Assembly: GCF_028596025.1 (NCBI RefSeq)
Contig: NZ_CP117167.1
Span: forward strand, 2,728,001 to 2,792,000
DNA length: 64,000 bases
Direction of reading: 5' to 3'
DNA from: Mucilaginibacter jinjuensis
Lineage (GTDB): Bacteria > Bacteroidota > Bacteroidia > Sphingobacteriales > Sphingobacteriaceae
The notes below the pieces were generated by a model. It saw nothing but the letters and a program-made list of their open reading frames with translations, was not told the DNA's origin and searched no databases. Shown here piece after piece: positions 19,193 through 28,056 of the stretch (position 1 is the stretch's first letter; every line of letters begins with the position of its first letter). A program made the translations under genes and the position numbers.

Positions 19193-21235
19193 ATGCAATT
19201 TGTTTATCCGGCTTTCTTATTTGCGCTGTTTGCTTTAGTAATACCTGTAATTATCCACCTGTTTAATTTCAGGCGGTATCATAAAGTCTATTTCAGCAAT
19301 GTGCAGTTTTTAAAAGAAGTGCAGGAGCAGCAAGCCTCGGGCCGTAATTTAAAAGAGCGGTTAATACTGGCATCTCGCTTATTGGCCATCACTTTTTTAG
19401 TATTCGCATTCGCCCGGCCTTATCTCCCCGGAAAAATCAGCGCAAAACCCGGGCAACAACAGGTGGTAAGTGTGTTTGTAGATAATTCGTACTCCATGCA
19501 AGCCCTCAGCCGCGAAGGCACTTTGTTGGACGAAGCCAAAACCCGCGCTAAAGAAATTGCCCAGACCTTTGATATCAATACCCGTTTCCAAATCCTTACG
19601 CAGGATTTTGAAGGGAAACATCAGCGTTTATTAAGCCGTGACGAGTTTAATGATGCGGTAGATGCTATTAAGATCAGCGCACAAAGCCGTGCTATGCAAG
19701 CCATCATCAACAGACAGCAAAGCTTGCTGCAAACGCAGGGACATGCAAAAGGCTCGGCCTTTATCGTATCAGATTTTCAAAAAAACATGGGTGGTGTCAA
19801 ACTGAATATCGACACCAATCTGAACGTCAATTTCATCCAGCTTAAAGCCAACACCTTACCCAATATTGCAGCTGACAGTGTTTGGCTGCTCAATGCTGTC
19901 CATCGCCCCGGAGAGAGCGAAAAACTGGTGATCCGGTTGCATAATTATGCTGATGAAAAGGGGGTGAATGTGCCGCTTAAACTAAGCATAAATGGTGCTC
20001 AAAAGGCATTGGGTAGCTACACCATCAACCCAAATTCAATCCAAACAGATACGCTTGCCTTTTCGGGCCTGCAAGCCGGTTGGCAGCGTGTCGAACTGCA
20101 ACTACAGGATAACCCGGTAACTTTTGATAACCAGTTTTACTTTAGCTTTTATGTACAAGCGCAAATGCCTGTGCTATTAGTGAGTGGCGATAAACCTGAT
20201 GTTTACCTCAACGCTGTTTTCGGGAGCGATCCATTTTTCAAAATCACCCAAACCACGGATGGGCATGTAGATTATAGCAACCTGTTGCAATACCCTATCA
20301 TCGTTATCAGCAATGTAAAAGCCATTTCGGGTGGTTTGGCTCAGCAATTAAAAGTATATGTACAAAAGGGTGGCACTTTGGCTGTATTCCCATCTTTCGA
20401 TGCTGATCTGGGTACTTACCAATCATTACTTCAACCACTCAATGCAGCTTTTCCTGAAAAATTAATAAAGAGAGATACTAAAGTTACAGGCATTAATTTG
20501 CAAGCTCAGGTGTACCGAAATACTTTTGAGAACATGCCTCAAAATCCTGATCTGCCACAAGTGAAGGCCTATTACCAGTTAAACAATAACCTATCCGCAT
20601 CAGGTGAGAAACTATTGAGCCTTGCCGGTAACCTGCCATTTTGGGAACAGTTTAAATATCAGCAGGGTAAGGTTTATATAAGCGCTGTGCCGTTGGATGA
20701 AACGTTTAGCAACCTGCCACGCCACGCGTTGTTTGTAACCACTATGTTAAGGATTGCATTGCTGAGCGGGCACGACCAAGCCTTGTATTATACTTTAGGC
20801 AACAATCAATCGATAGAAACAGCGCCGATCCAAACAGGCCCTAATGAGATCTTGACCCTAGTGCAGGGCGATCAAAAAATTATTCCCGATGTGCGCAGGC
20901 AGGAGGGGAGTACGCTGCTCTATGTGTCGGACCAATTGCACAAACCCGGCCATTACCAGTTGATGAAGCAGGATAGCACGGTGCAATGGCTGGCCTTTAA
21001 TAATAACCGGTCCGAGTCTGATCTGCATTATTTTAGCAAGGCCGAACTGCAAAATTTACTACCTAAAAAGAGTAATGTTTTGGCGCCCGGAAGCGCATCG
21101 ATAAAAACCATGTTAACCGAAACAAATTTTGGCTTACAATTATGGAAACTTTGTCTACTTTTGGCATTGGTTTTTCTGGCCATCGAAATACTGTTAGTTA
21201 GGTTTTATAAACCGGGCAAAACAGTGGTTTCTTAG
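19193..21235 (+). CDS. BatA-type membrane protein with VWA-like domain
   Basis: 680 residues. The N-terminal BatA-type block (MQFVYPAFLFALFALVIPVI, HLFNFRRYHKVYFSNVQFLK) contains one TM helix, with a second at ~60-76. A VWA-like domain follows, with the metal-site motif D97-N-S-Y-S101. The long periplasmic middle part (~230-640) has glutamine-amidotransferase-like features common in this family (LVSGDKPDVYLNAVFG, GGLAQQLKVYVQKGGTLAVF), and a C-terminal TM helix lies at ~652-672. Known relatives are conserved in Bacteroidota and linked to MoxR ATPase systems, but no moxR is nearby here. It ends 41 bp before the dihydroorotase-like gene. Confidence 0.88.
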   Translation: MQFVYPAFLFALFALVIPVIIHLFNFRRYHKVYFSNVQFLKEVQEQQASGRNLKERLILASRLLAITFLVFAFARPYLPGKISAKPGQQQVVSVFVDNSYSMQALSREGTLLDEAKTRAKEIAQTFDINTRFQILTQDFEGKHQRLLSRDEFNDAVDAIKISAQSRAMQAIINRQQSLLQTQGHAKGSAFIVSDFQKNMGGVKLNIDTNLNVNFIQLKANTLPNIAADSVWLLNAVHRPGESEKLVIRLHNYADEKGVNVPLKLSINGAQKALGSYTINPNSIQTDTLAFSGLQAGWQRVELQLQDNPVTFDNQFYFSFYVQAQMPVLLVSGDKPDVYLNAVFGSDPFFKITQTTDGHVDYSNLLQYPIIVISNVKAISGGLAQQLKVYVQKGGTLAVFPSFDADLGTYQSLLQPLNAAFPEKLIKRDTKVTGINLQAQVYRNTFENMPQNPDLPQVKAYYQLNNNLSASGEKLLSLAGNLPFWEQFKYQQGKVYISAVPLDETFSNLPRHALFVTTMLRIALLSGHDQALYYTLGNNQSIETAPIQTGPNEILTLVQGDQKIIPDVRRQEGSTLLYVSDQLHKPGHYQLMKQDSTVQWLAFNNNRSESDLHYFSKAELQNLLPKKSNVLAPGSASIKTMLTETNFGLQLWKLCLLLALVFLAIEILLVRFYKPGKTVVS

Positions 21236-21276
21236 GTTGAAAGAGCCAAAACAATACAGGCTACAAATCAACATTC

Positions 21277-22536
21277 ATGAATTTGCTCATCAAATCTGCT
21301 ACCGTTGTTGACCCAAACTCTCCCTTTAATAAGCAGGTTACCGATATTTTAATTGAAAACGGTGTAATTACCCAAATTGGCAAGGATATAACAGCCGAGG
21401 TGGAAATTTTCGACGCAACAGGCAAATATCTGCTGCCGGGTTTCTTCGACCTCAATTGTAATATTGGCGAACTGGGTTACGAAACCAAAGAAGACCTGCA
21501 AAGTGGCACAGCAGCCGCCGCAGCCGGAGGTTTTACAGGTATAGCACTAATGCCTAATACGCAAAAGCCTGTACACTCAAAAGCCGAGGTAGAGTACCTG
21601 GTTAATAAATCGAAAGGTAACTTGGTTGATGTAGTGCCACTGGGTGCTATCTCCTACAAACGCGAAGGCAAGGATATGGCCGAAATGTACGACATGCTGC
21701 AAAGCGGTGCCCGTGCATTTACAGATGGCAATAACCCGGTGCAGGATGCCGGTTTGATGGAACGTGCACTACTTTATGCACACGGTTTCAACGCCTTAAT
21801 ATTTTCGTACCCCGAAGATACCGCCATTGCAGGTAAAGCCAAGGTGAATGAGGGTGAAGTAAGTACCCTGCTGGGTATGAAAGGGATCCCCTCACTGGCC
21901 GAAGAGTTGATGGTGGCGCGCGATCTTTACTTGTCAGAGTATACAGGTTCGCCAATCCACTTTTCTACGATCTCAACCTGGCGTTCGGTTGATCTGATCC
22001 GTCAGGCACGCCAGCGTGGCCTGCAGGTTACCTGCGATGTGGCCGCCCATCATCTGGTGTTGACTGATGAAGCTTTAACGGGCTTCGACAGTCAATATAA
22101 AGTGAAACCGCCATTGCGTATCCAGAAAGATGTTGATGCGCTGATAGCCGGTTTAAAAGATGGTACCATTGATACCATTGTATCGCAGCATACCCCACAC
22201 GAAGTAGAATATAAGAACGTAGAATTTGAAGTAGCTGAGTTTGGTATTGTTGGCTTACAGACGGCCTTTATACTAGCTTTGAAAGCAGGTTTGCCGCTCG
22301 ATTTGATTGTGGAAAAGCTATCGGTTAACCCACGTAAAATATTAAATGCACCGACTGCAAATATTGCCGTTGATACCAGCGCTAATTTCACTTTGGTTGA
22401 TACCGAAAAGGAGTGGACGTACACCCGCGAAAATAATTTCTCTAAATCATACAATTCGCCATTTATTGGGCAAACGTTAAAGGGGCAAGTGTTGTTAACC
22501 TGTAACAATAATCAATTATTTAATCTAATAAAGTAA
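21277..22536 (+). CDS. Dihydroorotase-like amidohydrolase with degenerate metal site
   Basis: A 419-residue amidohydrolase-fold protein of the dihydroorotase class I type (pathway step: carbamoyl-aspartate to dihydroorotate). The overall family blocks are present (YLLPGFFDLNCNIGELGYET, GFTGIALMPNTQKPVHSK, VTCDVAAHHLVLTDEAL, YKVKPPLR). However the HxH metal pair is N60-C-N62, and the segment normally SDHAPH reads S303-Q-H-T-P-H308, losing the catalytic Asp. It may therefore be a non-catalytic paralogue or have changed chemistry, so I do not use pyrC. The next gene starts on the last base of the stop codon. Confidence 0.85.
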   Translation: MNLLIKSATVVDPNSPFNKQVTDILIENGVITQIGKDITAEVEIFDATGKYLLPGFFDLNCNIGELGYETKEDLQSGTAAAAAGGFTGIALMPNTQKPVHSKAEVEYLVNKSKGNLVDVVPLGAISYKREGKDMAEMYDMLQSGARAFTDGNNPVQDAGLMERALLYAHGFNALIFSYPEDTAIAGKAKVNEGEVSTLLGMKGIPSLAEELMVARDLYLSEYTGSPIHFSTISTWRSVDLIRQARQRGLQVTCDVAAHHLVLTDEALTGFDSQYKVKPPLRIQKDVDALIAGLKDGTIDTIVSQHTPHEVEYKNVEFEVAEFGIVGLQTAFILALKAGLPLDLIVEKLSVNPRKILNAPTANIAVDTSANFTLVDTEKEWTYTRENNFSKSYNSPFIGQTLKGQVLLTCNNNQLFNLIK

Positions 22537-23201
22537 TGACAGATCCAAAAATTCATGCGGCTATTCGCGCTGCTTTGCAGGCGTTTAACAAATACCACCC
22601 GGTTGAAGCAGTTGCTGAAGCCCGGTTTGATGAAGCTTTTGCTTCTGACAAAGATTTTTTAAGCAAGGTTGACGATGTGGATGCCGTTTTTGACGACATG
22701 CCGCAACTGGAGCCTTTGCGCGAGATTTTCTTCGATTTGCTGATGATCAACTTCTTTAGCGCTGATGTGAAGAAGTTGGAAGAGGATTACCTTGAAACCC
22801 AGGAGTGGGAAGATATTGAAGAGGAAACCCTTGATCGTGGTACCGAGCTGTTAAACCTGTTGCTGTACCTTAACGAGTGCCGCGACGAAGAAATTGAGCC
22901 ATCGTTAGATGACTATCTGAAAGAGTTTTTATTGGTTGATGAAGACGAGTTTCAGGACGAATACAGCATCTATGAGCCTGTAATTGCCAACCAGATATTA
23001 ATGGAAAGCCCGGTAAGTGAAATTAAAAGAGTTGCACTTGAGCTGGATATCGAATCTGAACTGAAGGAGCTGTTTTACCCAATGATGGTTTTCTTCCAAG
23101 ACGTACAAAATGGCGAAAGCTCACCTGAAGAATTTGCAGCCAATGCAATTGACCCGGGTTTTGATACCGCAGTGTACAGTATATTAGATACTTTCGAATA
23201 A
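22536..23201 (+). CDS. Acidic conserved protein of unknown function
   Basis: 221 residues, strongly acidic and helical (LEEDYLETQEWEDIEEETLD, DEDEFQDEY), no signal peptide or TM. Its ATG shares one base with the stop of the dihydroorotase-like gene, a translational-coupling arrangement. The following DUF4199 gene is 32 bp away, so these three seem to form one operon. I do not recognise the family. Confidence 0.8.
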   Translation: MTDPKIHAAIRAALQAFNKYHPVEAVAEARFDEAFASDKDFLSKVDDVDAVFDDMPQLEPLREIFFDLLMINFFSADVKKLEEDYLETQEWEDIEEETLDRGTELLNLLLYLNECRDEEIEPSLDDYLKEFLLVDEDEFQDEYSIYEPVIANQILMESPVSEIKRVALELDIESELKELFYPMMVFFQDVQNGESSPEEFAANAIDPGFDTAVYSILDTFE

Positions 23202-23233
23202 AATTTATAAAAACAACCTAACCACATAAAAGC

Positions 23234-23836
23234 ATGAAAGTTACAGATCAGGAATTGAGGAAAAAAGCAGCAGGAACCGGTGTATTACTTGGCCTTGTTG
23301 TAATGGTACTCAGCATTTTTTCTTTTTACTTTATAACCAGTATTGCCACCTCATTTTGGCTGGTATCGTTTGGCCCGCTTATTTTTTCTGTTACCCTACC
23401 TATTATTGTTGCAGTACTGTTTTGTATAGACCTGCGCAAAAAAATTGGCGGTTATTGGAATTTCAGGCAGGCAGTTACCGGTTTCTTTGTAATGTTTTTG
23501 GTTTGTTATGCTATTAATTATGTAGGTACCAACCTTCTTTTTGCCAAAGTAATAGAGCCTCACATGGTTGAAAAAACCCAGGATGCGGTAATAAAAGCTT
23601 CGGAAGAGATGATGGAAAAGCAAGGCGTAGACCAGGCCCAGATAGATGACCGCTTAGAAAGCGTGAAAAAGAAATTTGAAGAACAACGGGAAAACACGCC
23701 GGCTAAAATTGCCAGTAATTTCGGTATTTCATTGATCTTCATATTTGTAATTTCTATGATTTTTGCAGCCATCCTAAAGAAAGATCCCCCATTGTTTGAT
23801 ACTGCGGCCCTGCAAGAGCAAGACCCCATTGTATAA
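23234..23836 (+). CDS. DUF4199-family inner-membrane protein
   Basis: 200 residues with four probable TM helices: ~14-36, ~43-64, ~76-98 and, after a charged helical loop (~108-155, KTQDAVIKASEEMMEKQGVD), ~159-181. This is the usual layout of DUF4199 proteins, which are widespread in Bacteroidota and have no known function. It sits at the end of the dihydroorotase-like / acidic-protein operon and 8 bp before an AraC-type regulator. Confidence 0.8.
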   Translation: MKVTDQELRKKAAGTGVLLGLVVMVLSIFSFYFITSIATSFWLVSFGPLIFSVTLPIIVAVLFCIDLRKKIGGYWNFRQAVTGFFVMFLVCYAINYVGTNLLFAKVIEPHMVEKTQDAVIKASEEMMEKQGVDQAQIDDRLESVKKKFEEQRENTPAKIASNFGISLIFIFVISMIFAAILKKDPPLFDTAALQEQDPIV

Positions 23837-23844
23837 TTTTAGCT

Positions 23845-24699
23845 ATGCAAAATGTTTCTGTTCCTCAGGACGTTAGGCATCAGCAGCAAATAAATGCCGG
23901 CGAAATCTCTTTTGTGTATTATCGCGAAAAAGACAGCGCAGGTAAAAACAGGGTGGTTTTTAGCCATTACGCCATCAGTTTTGTGCTCAATGGACAAAAA
24001 GAACTTTACCGTTCGGCAGGTAATACGGTAATAGGTTCGCATCAGGGTATCCTGATACCTGGCGGCCATTCTATTATTGCCGAACGTACTTTAAATGATG
24101 ACCTTTACAGCAGCCTGATCGCTTTTTTTCCTAAAAAACTGGTAACACAGTTTCTGGCCAAAAAAGCGATCGCTGCTCATCATAGTAATCAGTCAAAAGC
24201 TGCTTCTCCTTACATTCTTTTCTCACGCACACCGTATTTAAATGAGTATTTGCGCAGCTTAACTGCGTTGATTACAAGCGGGCAGCAATTATCTTGCGCA
24301 ATGGCGCTTCATAAGCTCGAAGAGTTGTTGTTGGCGGTATATGAGCTTTTCCCGGAGCAATTCGTCTCTTTGTTTGATGAACAGCAGCCCGTACAGTTAT
24401 CGCTCAAAAATCTCATCGAAGAAAATCTCTTTAATAATCTGACCATTGATGAATTAGCTTTTCTGGCCAATCGTAGTTTGTCATCTTTTAAACGCGATTT
24501 CGAGCAATTATACCAGGTTTCACCTCAGCGATACATTCGCGAGCGTAAACTCGAAATTGCCTGTGCAGAGTTGTTAAAAGGTAAAGCGGCCAGCGAGCTT
24601 TACCATGTATATGGATATGATAATCCGTCCAACTTTAATACAGCTTTTAAGAAAAAATACGGACTAACTCCGCTGGCTTACCGTAATAGCCAAATTTGA
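23845..24699 (+). CDS. AraC-family transcriptional regulator
   Basis: 284 residues. The N-terminal ~150 residues form a cupin-like sensing half (YAISFVLNGQKELYR, GSHQGILIPGGHSIIAE). The C-terminal ~95 residues are the double helix-turn-helix: NLFNNLTIDELAFLANRSLS, SFKRDFEQLYQVSPQRYIRE and YDNPSNFNTAFKKKYGLTPL. It begins 8 bp after the DUF4199 gene. The exporter-free context gives no target; the PEBP-type gene 87 bp downstream is a candidate. Confidence 0.9.
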   Translation: MQNVSVPQDVRHQQQINAGEISFVYYREKDSAGKNRVVFSHYAISFVLNGQKELYRSAGNTVIGSHQGILIPGGHSIIAERTLNDDLYSSLIAFFPKKLVTQFLAKKAIAAHHSNQSKAASPYILFSRTPYLNEYLRSLTALITSGQQLSCAMALHKLEELLLAVYELFPEQFVSLFDEQQPVQLSLKNLIEENLFNNLTIDELAFLANRSLSSFKRDFEQLYQVSPQRYIRERKLEIACAELLKGKAASELYHVYGYDNPSNFNTAFKKKYGLTPLAYRNSQI

Positions 24700-24786
24700 A
24701 CCGTTTGCAATATTGGTTTGGGCTGTTTGCAATATTCTTAAATACCGTCCTCTGGGTAGTTTTGGCAGAAACAAATAATCATTATC

Positions 24787-25329
24787 ATGAGAAATTTTTT
24801 CTGTATTCTAATCGCTTTCATAGCAATCAAAACCGCATCGGCACAAACCTTTACTTTAAAAAGCAACGACCTGGGCGGCCAGTTCACCAATGAATTTACT
24901 GCCAACGCTTTTGGCTGCAACGGCAGCAATAAATCGCCCGAACTGAGTTGGGCTAATGCACCCGAAGGTACCAAAAGTTTCGCCGTTACCATGTACGATC
25001 CTGATGCGCCAACCGGCAGCGGTTTCTGGCATTGGGTTATAGTCAACATCCCGGCAACAGTACATGAGTTGAAAGCAGGAGCAGGGGATGCCAAATCAAA
25101 CGTAGCCCCGGCCAACAGTTTGCAAAGTATCAACGATGCCGGTTTCCCAGGCTATTTAGGCCCATGCCCGCCCGAGCATGATGCAGCACATCGCTATGTA
25201 ATTACGGTTTATGCCCTTAAAACAGATAAGCTGGGTAATACAGCGACGTCAACTGCCGCCTTAACCGGATTTATGCTGAATGGGCAGGTGATTGCCAAGG
25301 CATCGTTGATTGTGTATTGTAAGAGGTAA
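24787..25329 (+). CDS. YbhB/YbcL (PEBP-family) periplasmic protein
   Basis: A 180-residue precursor with signal peptide (MRNFFCILIAFIAIKTASAQ). The mature part is a phosphatidylethanolamine-binding-protein fold of the YbhB/YbcL type: KSPELSWANAPEGTKSFAVT, the YDPDAPTGSGFWHWVIVNIP ligand-site block, and GYLGPCPPEHDAAHRYVITVYAL. Biochemical role in bacteria is not settled. It follows the AraC regulator, which may control it. Confidence 0.9.
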   Translation: MRNFFCILIAFIAIKTASAQTFTLKSNDLGGQFTNEFTANAFGCNGSNKSPELSWANAPEGTKSFAVTMYDPDAPTGSGFWHWVIVNIPATVHELKAGAGDAKSNVAPANSLQSINDAGFPGYLGPCPPEHDAAHRYVITVYALKTDKLGNTATSTAALTGFMLNGQVIAKASLIVYCKR

Positions 25330-25339
25330 AAGATGTTTC

Positions 25340-25417
25340 CGTAGAGGCACAATACTTTGTGCCTCTATACAGGTAAATGTGAAAGAGCAGAGAGACACAA
25401 AATGTTGTGTCTCTACG
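25340..25417. repeat. Palindromic repeat, family 4 (copy A)
   Basis: CGTAGAGGCACAATACTTTG and GAGAGACACAAAATGTTGTG, ending CTCTACG, form two related half-sites in inverted orientation. Each half is also a palindrome of the GAGACACAAnnTTTTGTGTCTC type. A second copy is at 27975-28050 and a half copy at 38882-38908. Confidence 0.8.
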
Positions 25418-25431
25418 GAGAGAATAATTTC

Positions 25432-26619
25432 TTATTTACAAGGCGTATCCATAATGCTGAAAAACCTGATATGCGCGGGTATCGGTTTCGGCTTATCCAC
25501 AAAGCCCTGTAGCGCAAAAATGGCTATGTATTTGGGTTTGATATTAAGATCTTTACTCAAGGCTTCTTTATAGGCAAAATTATCGCGTACGCCTGTAGAG
25601 TACAGGAACCGGAAATGATCGCCATTCTTCACAAGTTTTAGGGCCGACCGCAGCATGTTGCGGCTCGCTAAATTGGACTGACCGTGTTGGAAGGTCAATA
25701 CAGGCTGGTGAACAATCTCTTCAGGTTTACTTAAATTGGTACTATCAGAAGTAATGGCTTGAATTATAATCTCATCGGGTTTTTTATAGCCGCCAAAATA
25801 ATCGTTATAAGCGATAGATAACCTTACGCTTTTACTGTTAAGGGTACTGTCTTCCAATAATAGAATACCTGCCTGCTGCCAGTTTTGTAAAGGTGTAAAC
25901 TCATCTAAGCGTAATTCGGCTACGAAGCAGTCCGAAGTTAATTTTCGCATTAGTAAATTCTTGATAGCCGGTTTATTGGCCGAGTCGGCCCAGTTATCGC
26001 CGCGCAGGGTGTAGAGGGTAAGCTGGCCTGGCCTTTGGTAACGCTGTTTCCACCAAGTGGTGTCCTTATTTTTAATGATCCAGCCATGCGATGTTAATAC
26101 GTTCTCGTTCACGGTACGGAAGGCCTCTTTAAAAAACGCATTTGATGTTTTCTTGTAAACGCCTGTCATGATGATGGCCCCGGCGATTATTAAAATCACA
26201 ACCGCAATAACTGCAGCTATAGTGGCTGTAGAAAAGTCACTGTTAGACTTACGGTTTCTACGTTCGGGCACGGGAGGAGTTGCTAAACTGCTTTTGTATT
26301 GAAACCAATAAGGATAGTGGCCCTCGCTATCCTTTCGCTGAATTTCACTGATGTAGGGCGCGTTTGCTACATAACGCGCCAGTGTGTCTAAGGTAGCAAC
26401 AGAAGGATTTTCGGCCCTTACATCTGTACCGCTTGCCACATGGATCGAATAATTCTTTAAACTTTTTGCACCAATTACCAGCCCGGTAGCCTCGAAGATC
26501 TGGCTGGCTAAATGCCTGCTCTCTGTTTCGGAAAGCGGTTCGGATAGGGGATGCCCGAAGCATTTTTGGCAGGCTTCTTTAAATAAATTGATAAAAGCGG
26601 CATCGTTTAAATCCTTCAT
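25432..26619 (-). CDS. Single-TM protein: HTH-like N-domain and concanavalin-like C-domain
   Basis: 395 residues, not a family I can name. Residues ~1-95 (SRHLASQIFEATGLVIGAKS, LKNYSIHVASG, NPSVATLDTLARYV) look like a cytoplasmic, possibly DNA-binding helical domain. A basic stretch (ERRNRKSNSD) leads to one strong TM helix at ~131-155. The C-terminal ~220 residues (CFVAELRLDEFTPLQNWQQA, GILLLEDSTL, SVRLSIAYNDYFG, HFRFLYSTG) have the pattern of a concanavalin-like beta-sandwich as in DUF1349/xylosidase C-domains. A membrane-bound sugar-sensing regulator is possible, but this is inference. The gene is divergent from the DUF5020 gene. Confidence 0.65.
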   Translation of the reverse strand: MKDLNDAAFINLFKEACQKCFGHPLSEPLSETESRHLASQIFEATGLVIGAKSLKNYSIHVASGTDVRAENPSVATLDTLARYVANAPYISEIQRKDSEGHYPYWFQYKSSLATPPVPERRNRKSNSDFSTATIAAVIAVVILIIAGAIIMTGVYKKTSNAFFKEAFRTVNENVLTSHGWIIKNKDTTWWKQRYQRPGQLTLYTLRGDNWADSANKPAIKNLLMRKLTSDCFVAELRLDEFTPLQNWQQAGILLLEDSTLNSKSVRLSIAYNDYFGGYKKPDEIIIQAITSDSTNLSKPEEIVHQPVLTFQHGQSNLASRNMLRSALKLVKNGDHFRFLYSTGVRDNFAYKEALSKDLNIKPKYIAIFALQGFVDKPKPIPAHIRFFSIMDTPCK

Positions 26620-26753
26620 TTTGGTCGGTTATGGTTCGGTGTGTTCAGGTTTCCGGTACAATTCTACAGATTTCCATACGAATTCCGCATCGCAGAAAGT
26701 ATCCGGGGCACATTTGTATCGGTTCAAAAATCACACCGATTAATCTCTAAAAT

Positions 26754-27491
26754 ATGAAATTTCTGATTGTAATTTTGTTATCCCTGCTTTCGTTATGCGC
26801 ATTTTCGCAAAGCTTGCAATTGCATTACGATTTTAGGCACACAATTGCCCCCAAACGCAACCCAAAGAATTTCCCGACATTGTATTTCGAATATTATAAA
26901 CAGTTGGATACCGGCAAGCTATTCATCAAACCCGGCTCATTCCTGCTCAAAACCCAGGCCGATTTTACTGGCGATCAAGACAATATCGGCAAGTATTATA
27001 TGCAGGTATCGCAAGAGTTTCGTTTCTGGAGGCCGAAGTTTTTTATCGATCTGCAATATAGTGGAGGCTTGGGTATCACTACACCACGACAGTATAGTTA
27101 TTATATTTTGAATACCTATTCGGCAGGTATCAGTTACCCGTTTAAGATAGGGCAGGCTTATTTGAGTAGTATACTATTTTACAGGTATGTGCCGTATAGT
27201 AAACCAAGTAATGATTTTCTGTATACGATGTATTTTTACCATGGATTATTTAACTACAAAGCTGAAATAGCGGGCGATTTTTCGATCTGGACAGAGAATA
27301 GAAATCATGGCGATGATGCTACCAAAGGGCAATCGGGAAAGCGGTTTTTCTTTTTTGCAGAGCCACAGGCATGGTATAATATCAACAAAAAGTTTTCTGT
27401 GGGATCGAAGGTGAACATGTTTTACCATGTTAATACAATAGATAATGTCTTAGAGATTTATCCTACGGCTGCAATCAGGTGGAAACTGTGA
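26754..27491 (+). CDS. DUF5020-family outer-membrane beta-barrel
   Basis: 245 residues with a signal peptide (MKFLIVILLSLLSLCAFSQS) and a mature part made of alternating amphipathic strands (FFIDLQYSGGLGI, SYYILNTYSAGISYP, AYLSSILFYRYVPY, TAAIRWKL). The start LQLHYDFRHTIAPKRNPKNF and the family length fit DUF5020, barrel proteins of Bacteroidota similar to nucleoside-channel porins. The cargo is unknown. It is divergent from the membrane protein at 25432-26619 and convergent with a DUF1801 gene only 4 bp beyond its stop. Confidence 0.8.
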   Translation: MKFLIVILLSLLSLCAFSQSLQLHYDFRHTIAPKRNPKNFPTLYFEYYKQLDTGKLFIKPGSFLLKTQADFTGDQDNIGKYYMQVSQEFRFWRPKFFIDLQYSGGLGITTPRQYSYYILNTYSAGISYPFKIGQAYLSSILFYRYVPYSKPSNDFLYTMYFYHGLFNYKAEIAGDFSIWTENRNHGDDATKGQSGKRFFFFAEPQAWYNINKKFSVGSKVNMFYHVNTIDNVLEIYPTAAIRWKL

Positions 27492-27495
27492 GTGC

Positions 27496-27909
27496 TTACG
27501 CGTGCAGGATTTTAGCCTGTTCGAACGCATCCTTGATCAATTGCTTAAACACATCAACATCTATGTCAGAGAGTTTTTTGATGTAGATGCAGGCCTTAGC
27601 CATTTTATGTTTGCCGATGATCCGGAGCAGATCTTCACGACTATCGAATTGGCACATATACAATGAAATTGCATTTGCCCGGGGCGAAAAAGCAATAAGC
27701 GGGGCATTGCCCTCGTGGCCGCTGTCATATTTGTAATGGTAACTACCAAAACCCACAATAGCCGGTCCCCACATTTTAGGTTCCATGCCTGTTTGCTGCT
27801 GCATCAGTTCGGCAATTTTGAAACTGTCGGCACGTTTGCCTTCATCGGCAACTGTGTTTAAAAAATCACTTACACTGCCTGTAGTTTCGGTGGTTTTGTT
27901 TTTGGCCAT
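27496..27909 (-). CDS. DUF1801-family protein
   Basis: A 137-residue cytoplasmic protein. The blocks MEPKMWGPAIVGFGSYHYKY, IAFSPRANAISLYM and GKHKMAKACIYIKKLSDIDV are characteristic of DUF1801 (YdhG-like). The function of this fold is poorly known. Its 3' end nearly touches the convergent DUF5020 gene. Upstream at 27946-27966 is a hairpin that probably ends the rseP transcript arriving from the right. Confidence 0.85.
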   Translation of the reverse strand: MAKNKTTETTGSVSDFLNTVADEGKRADSFKIAELMQQQTGMEPKMWGPAIVGFGSYHYKYDSGHEGNAPLIAFSPRANAISLYMCQFDSREDLLRIIGKHKMAKACIYIKKLSDIDVDVFKQLIKDAFEQAKILHA

Positions 27910-27935
27910 TGGGTTAAGCTCTTTAAAGTAAATTT

Positions 27936-27966
27936 AATAAAAAAACCTGTTTGAATTTCAAACAGG
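27936..27966 (-). terminator. Intrinsic terminator (minus strand) after rseP
   Basis: CCTGTTTGA (27946-27954) pairs with TCAAACAGG (27958-27966). Read on the minus strand the hairpin is followed by a run of seven T. It lies about 90 bp beyond the rseP stop, with a family 4 repeat in between. Confidence 0.75.
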
Positions 27967-27974
27967 CTTTAAAT

Positions 27975-28050
27975 CGTAGAGACACAATATTTTGTGTCTC
28001 TGTATAATGATTTCTTCGCGCAGAGAGACACAAAATATTGTGTCTCTACG
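27975..28050. repeat. Palindromic repeat, family 4 (copy B)
   Basis: Near-perfect inverted arms CGTAGAGACACAATATTTTG and CAAAATATTGTGTCTCTACG, around a short centre. It ends 7 bp before the rseP stop codon. Confidence 0.9.
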
Positions 28051-28056
28051 GGATTG

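Noticed and set aside
22092..22508. 138-codon minus-strand frame inside the dihydroorotase-like gene
   Set aside because: It is antisense to well-conserved coding sequence and shows no domain signature.
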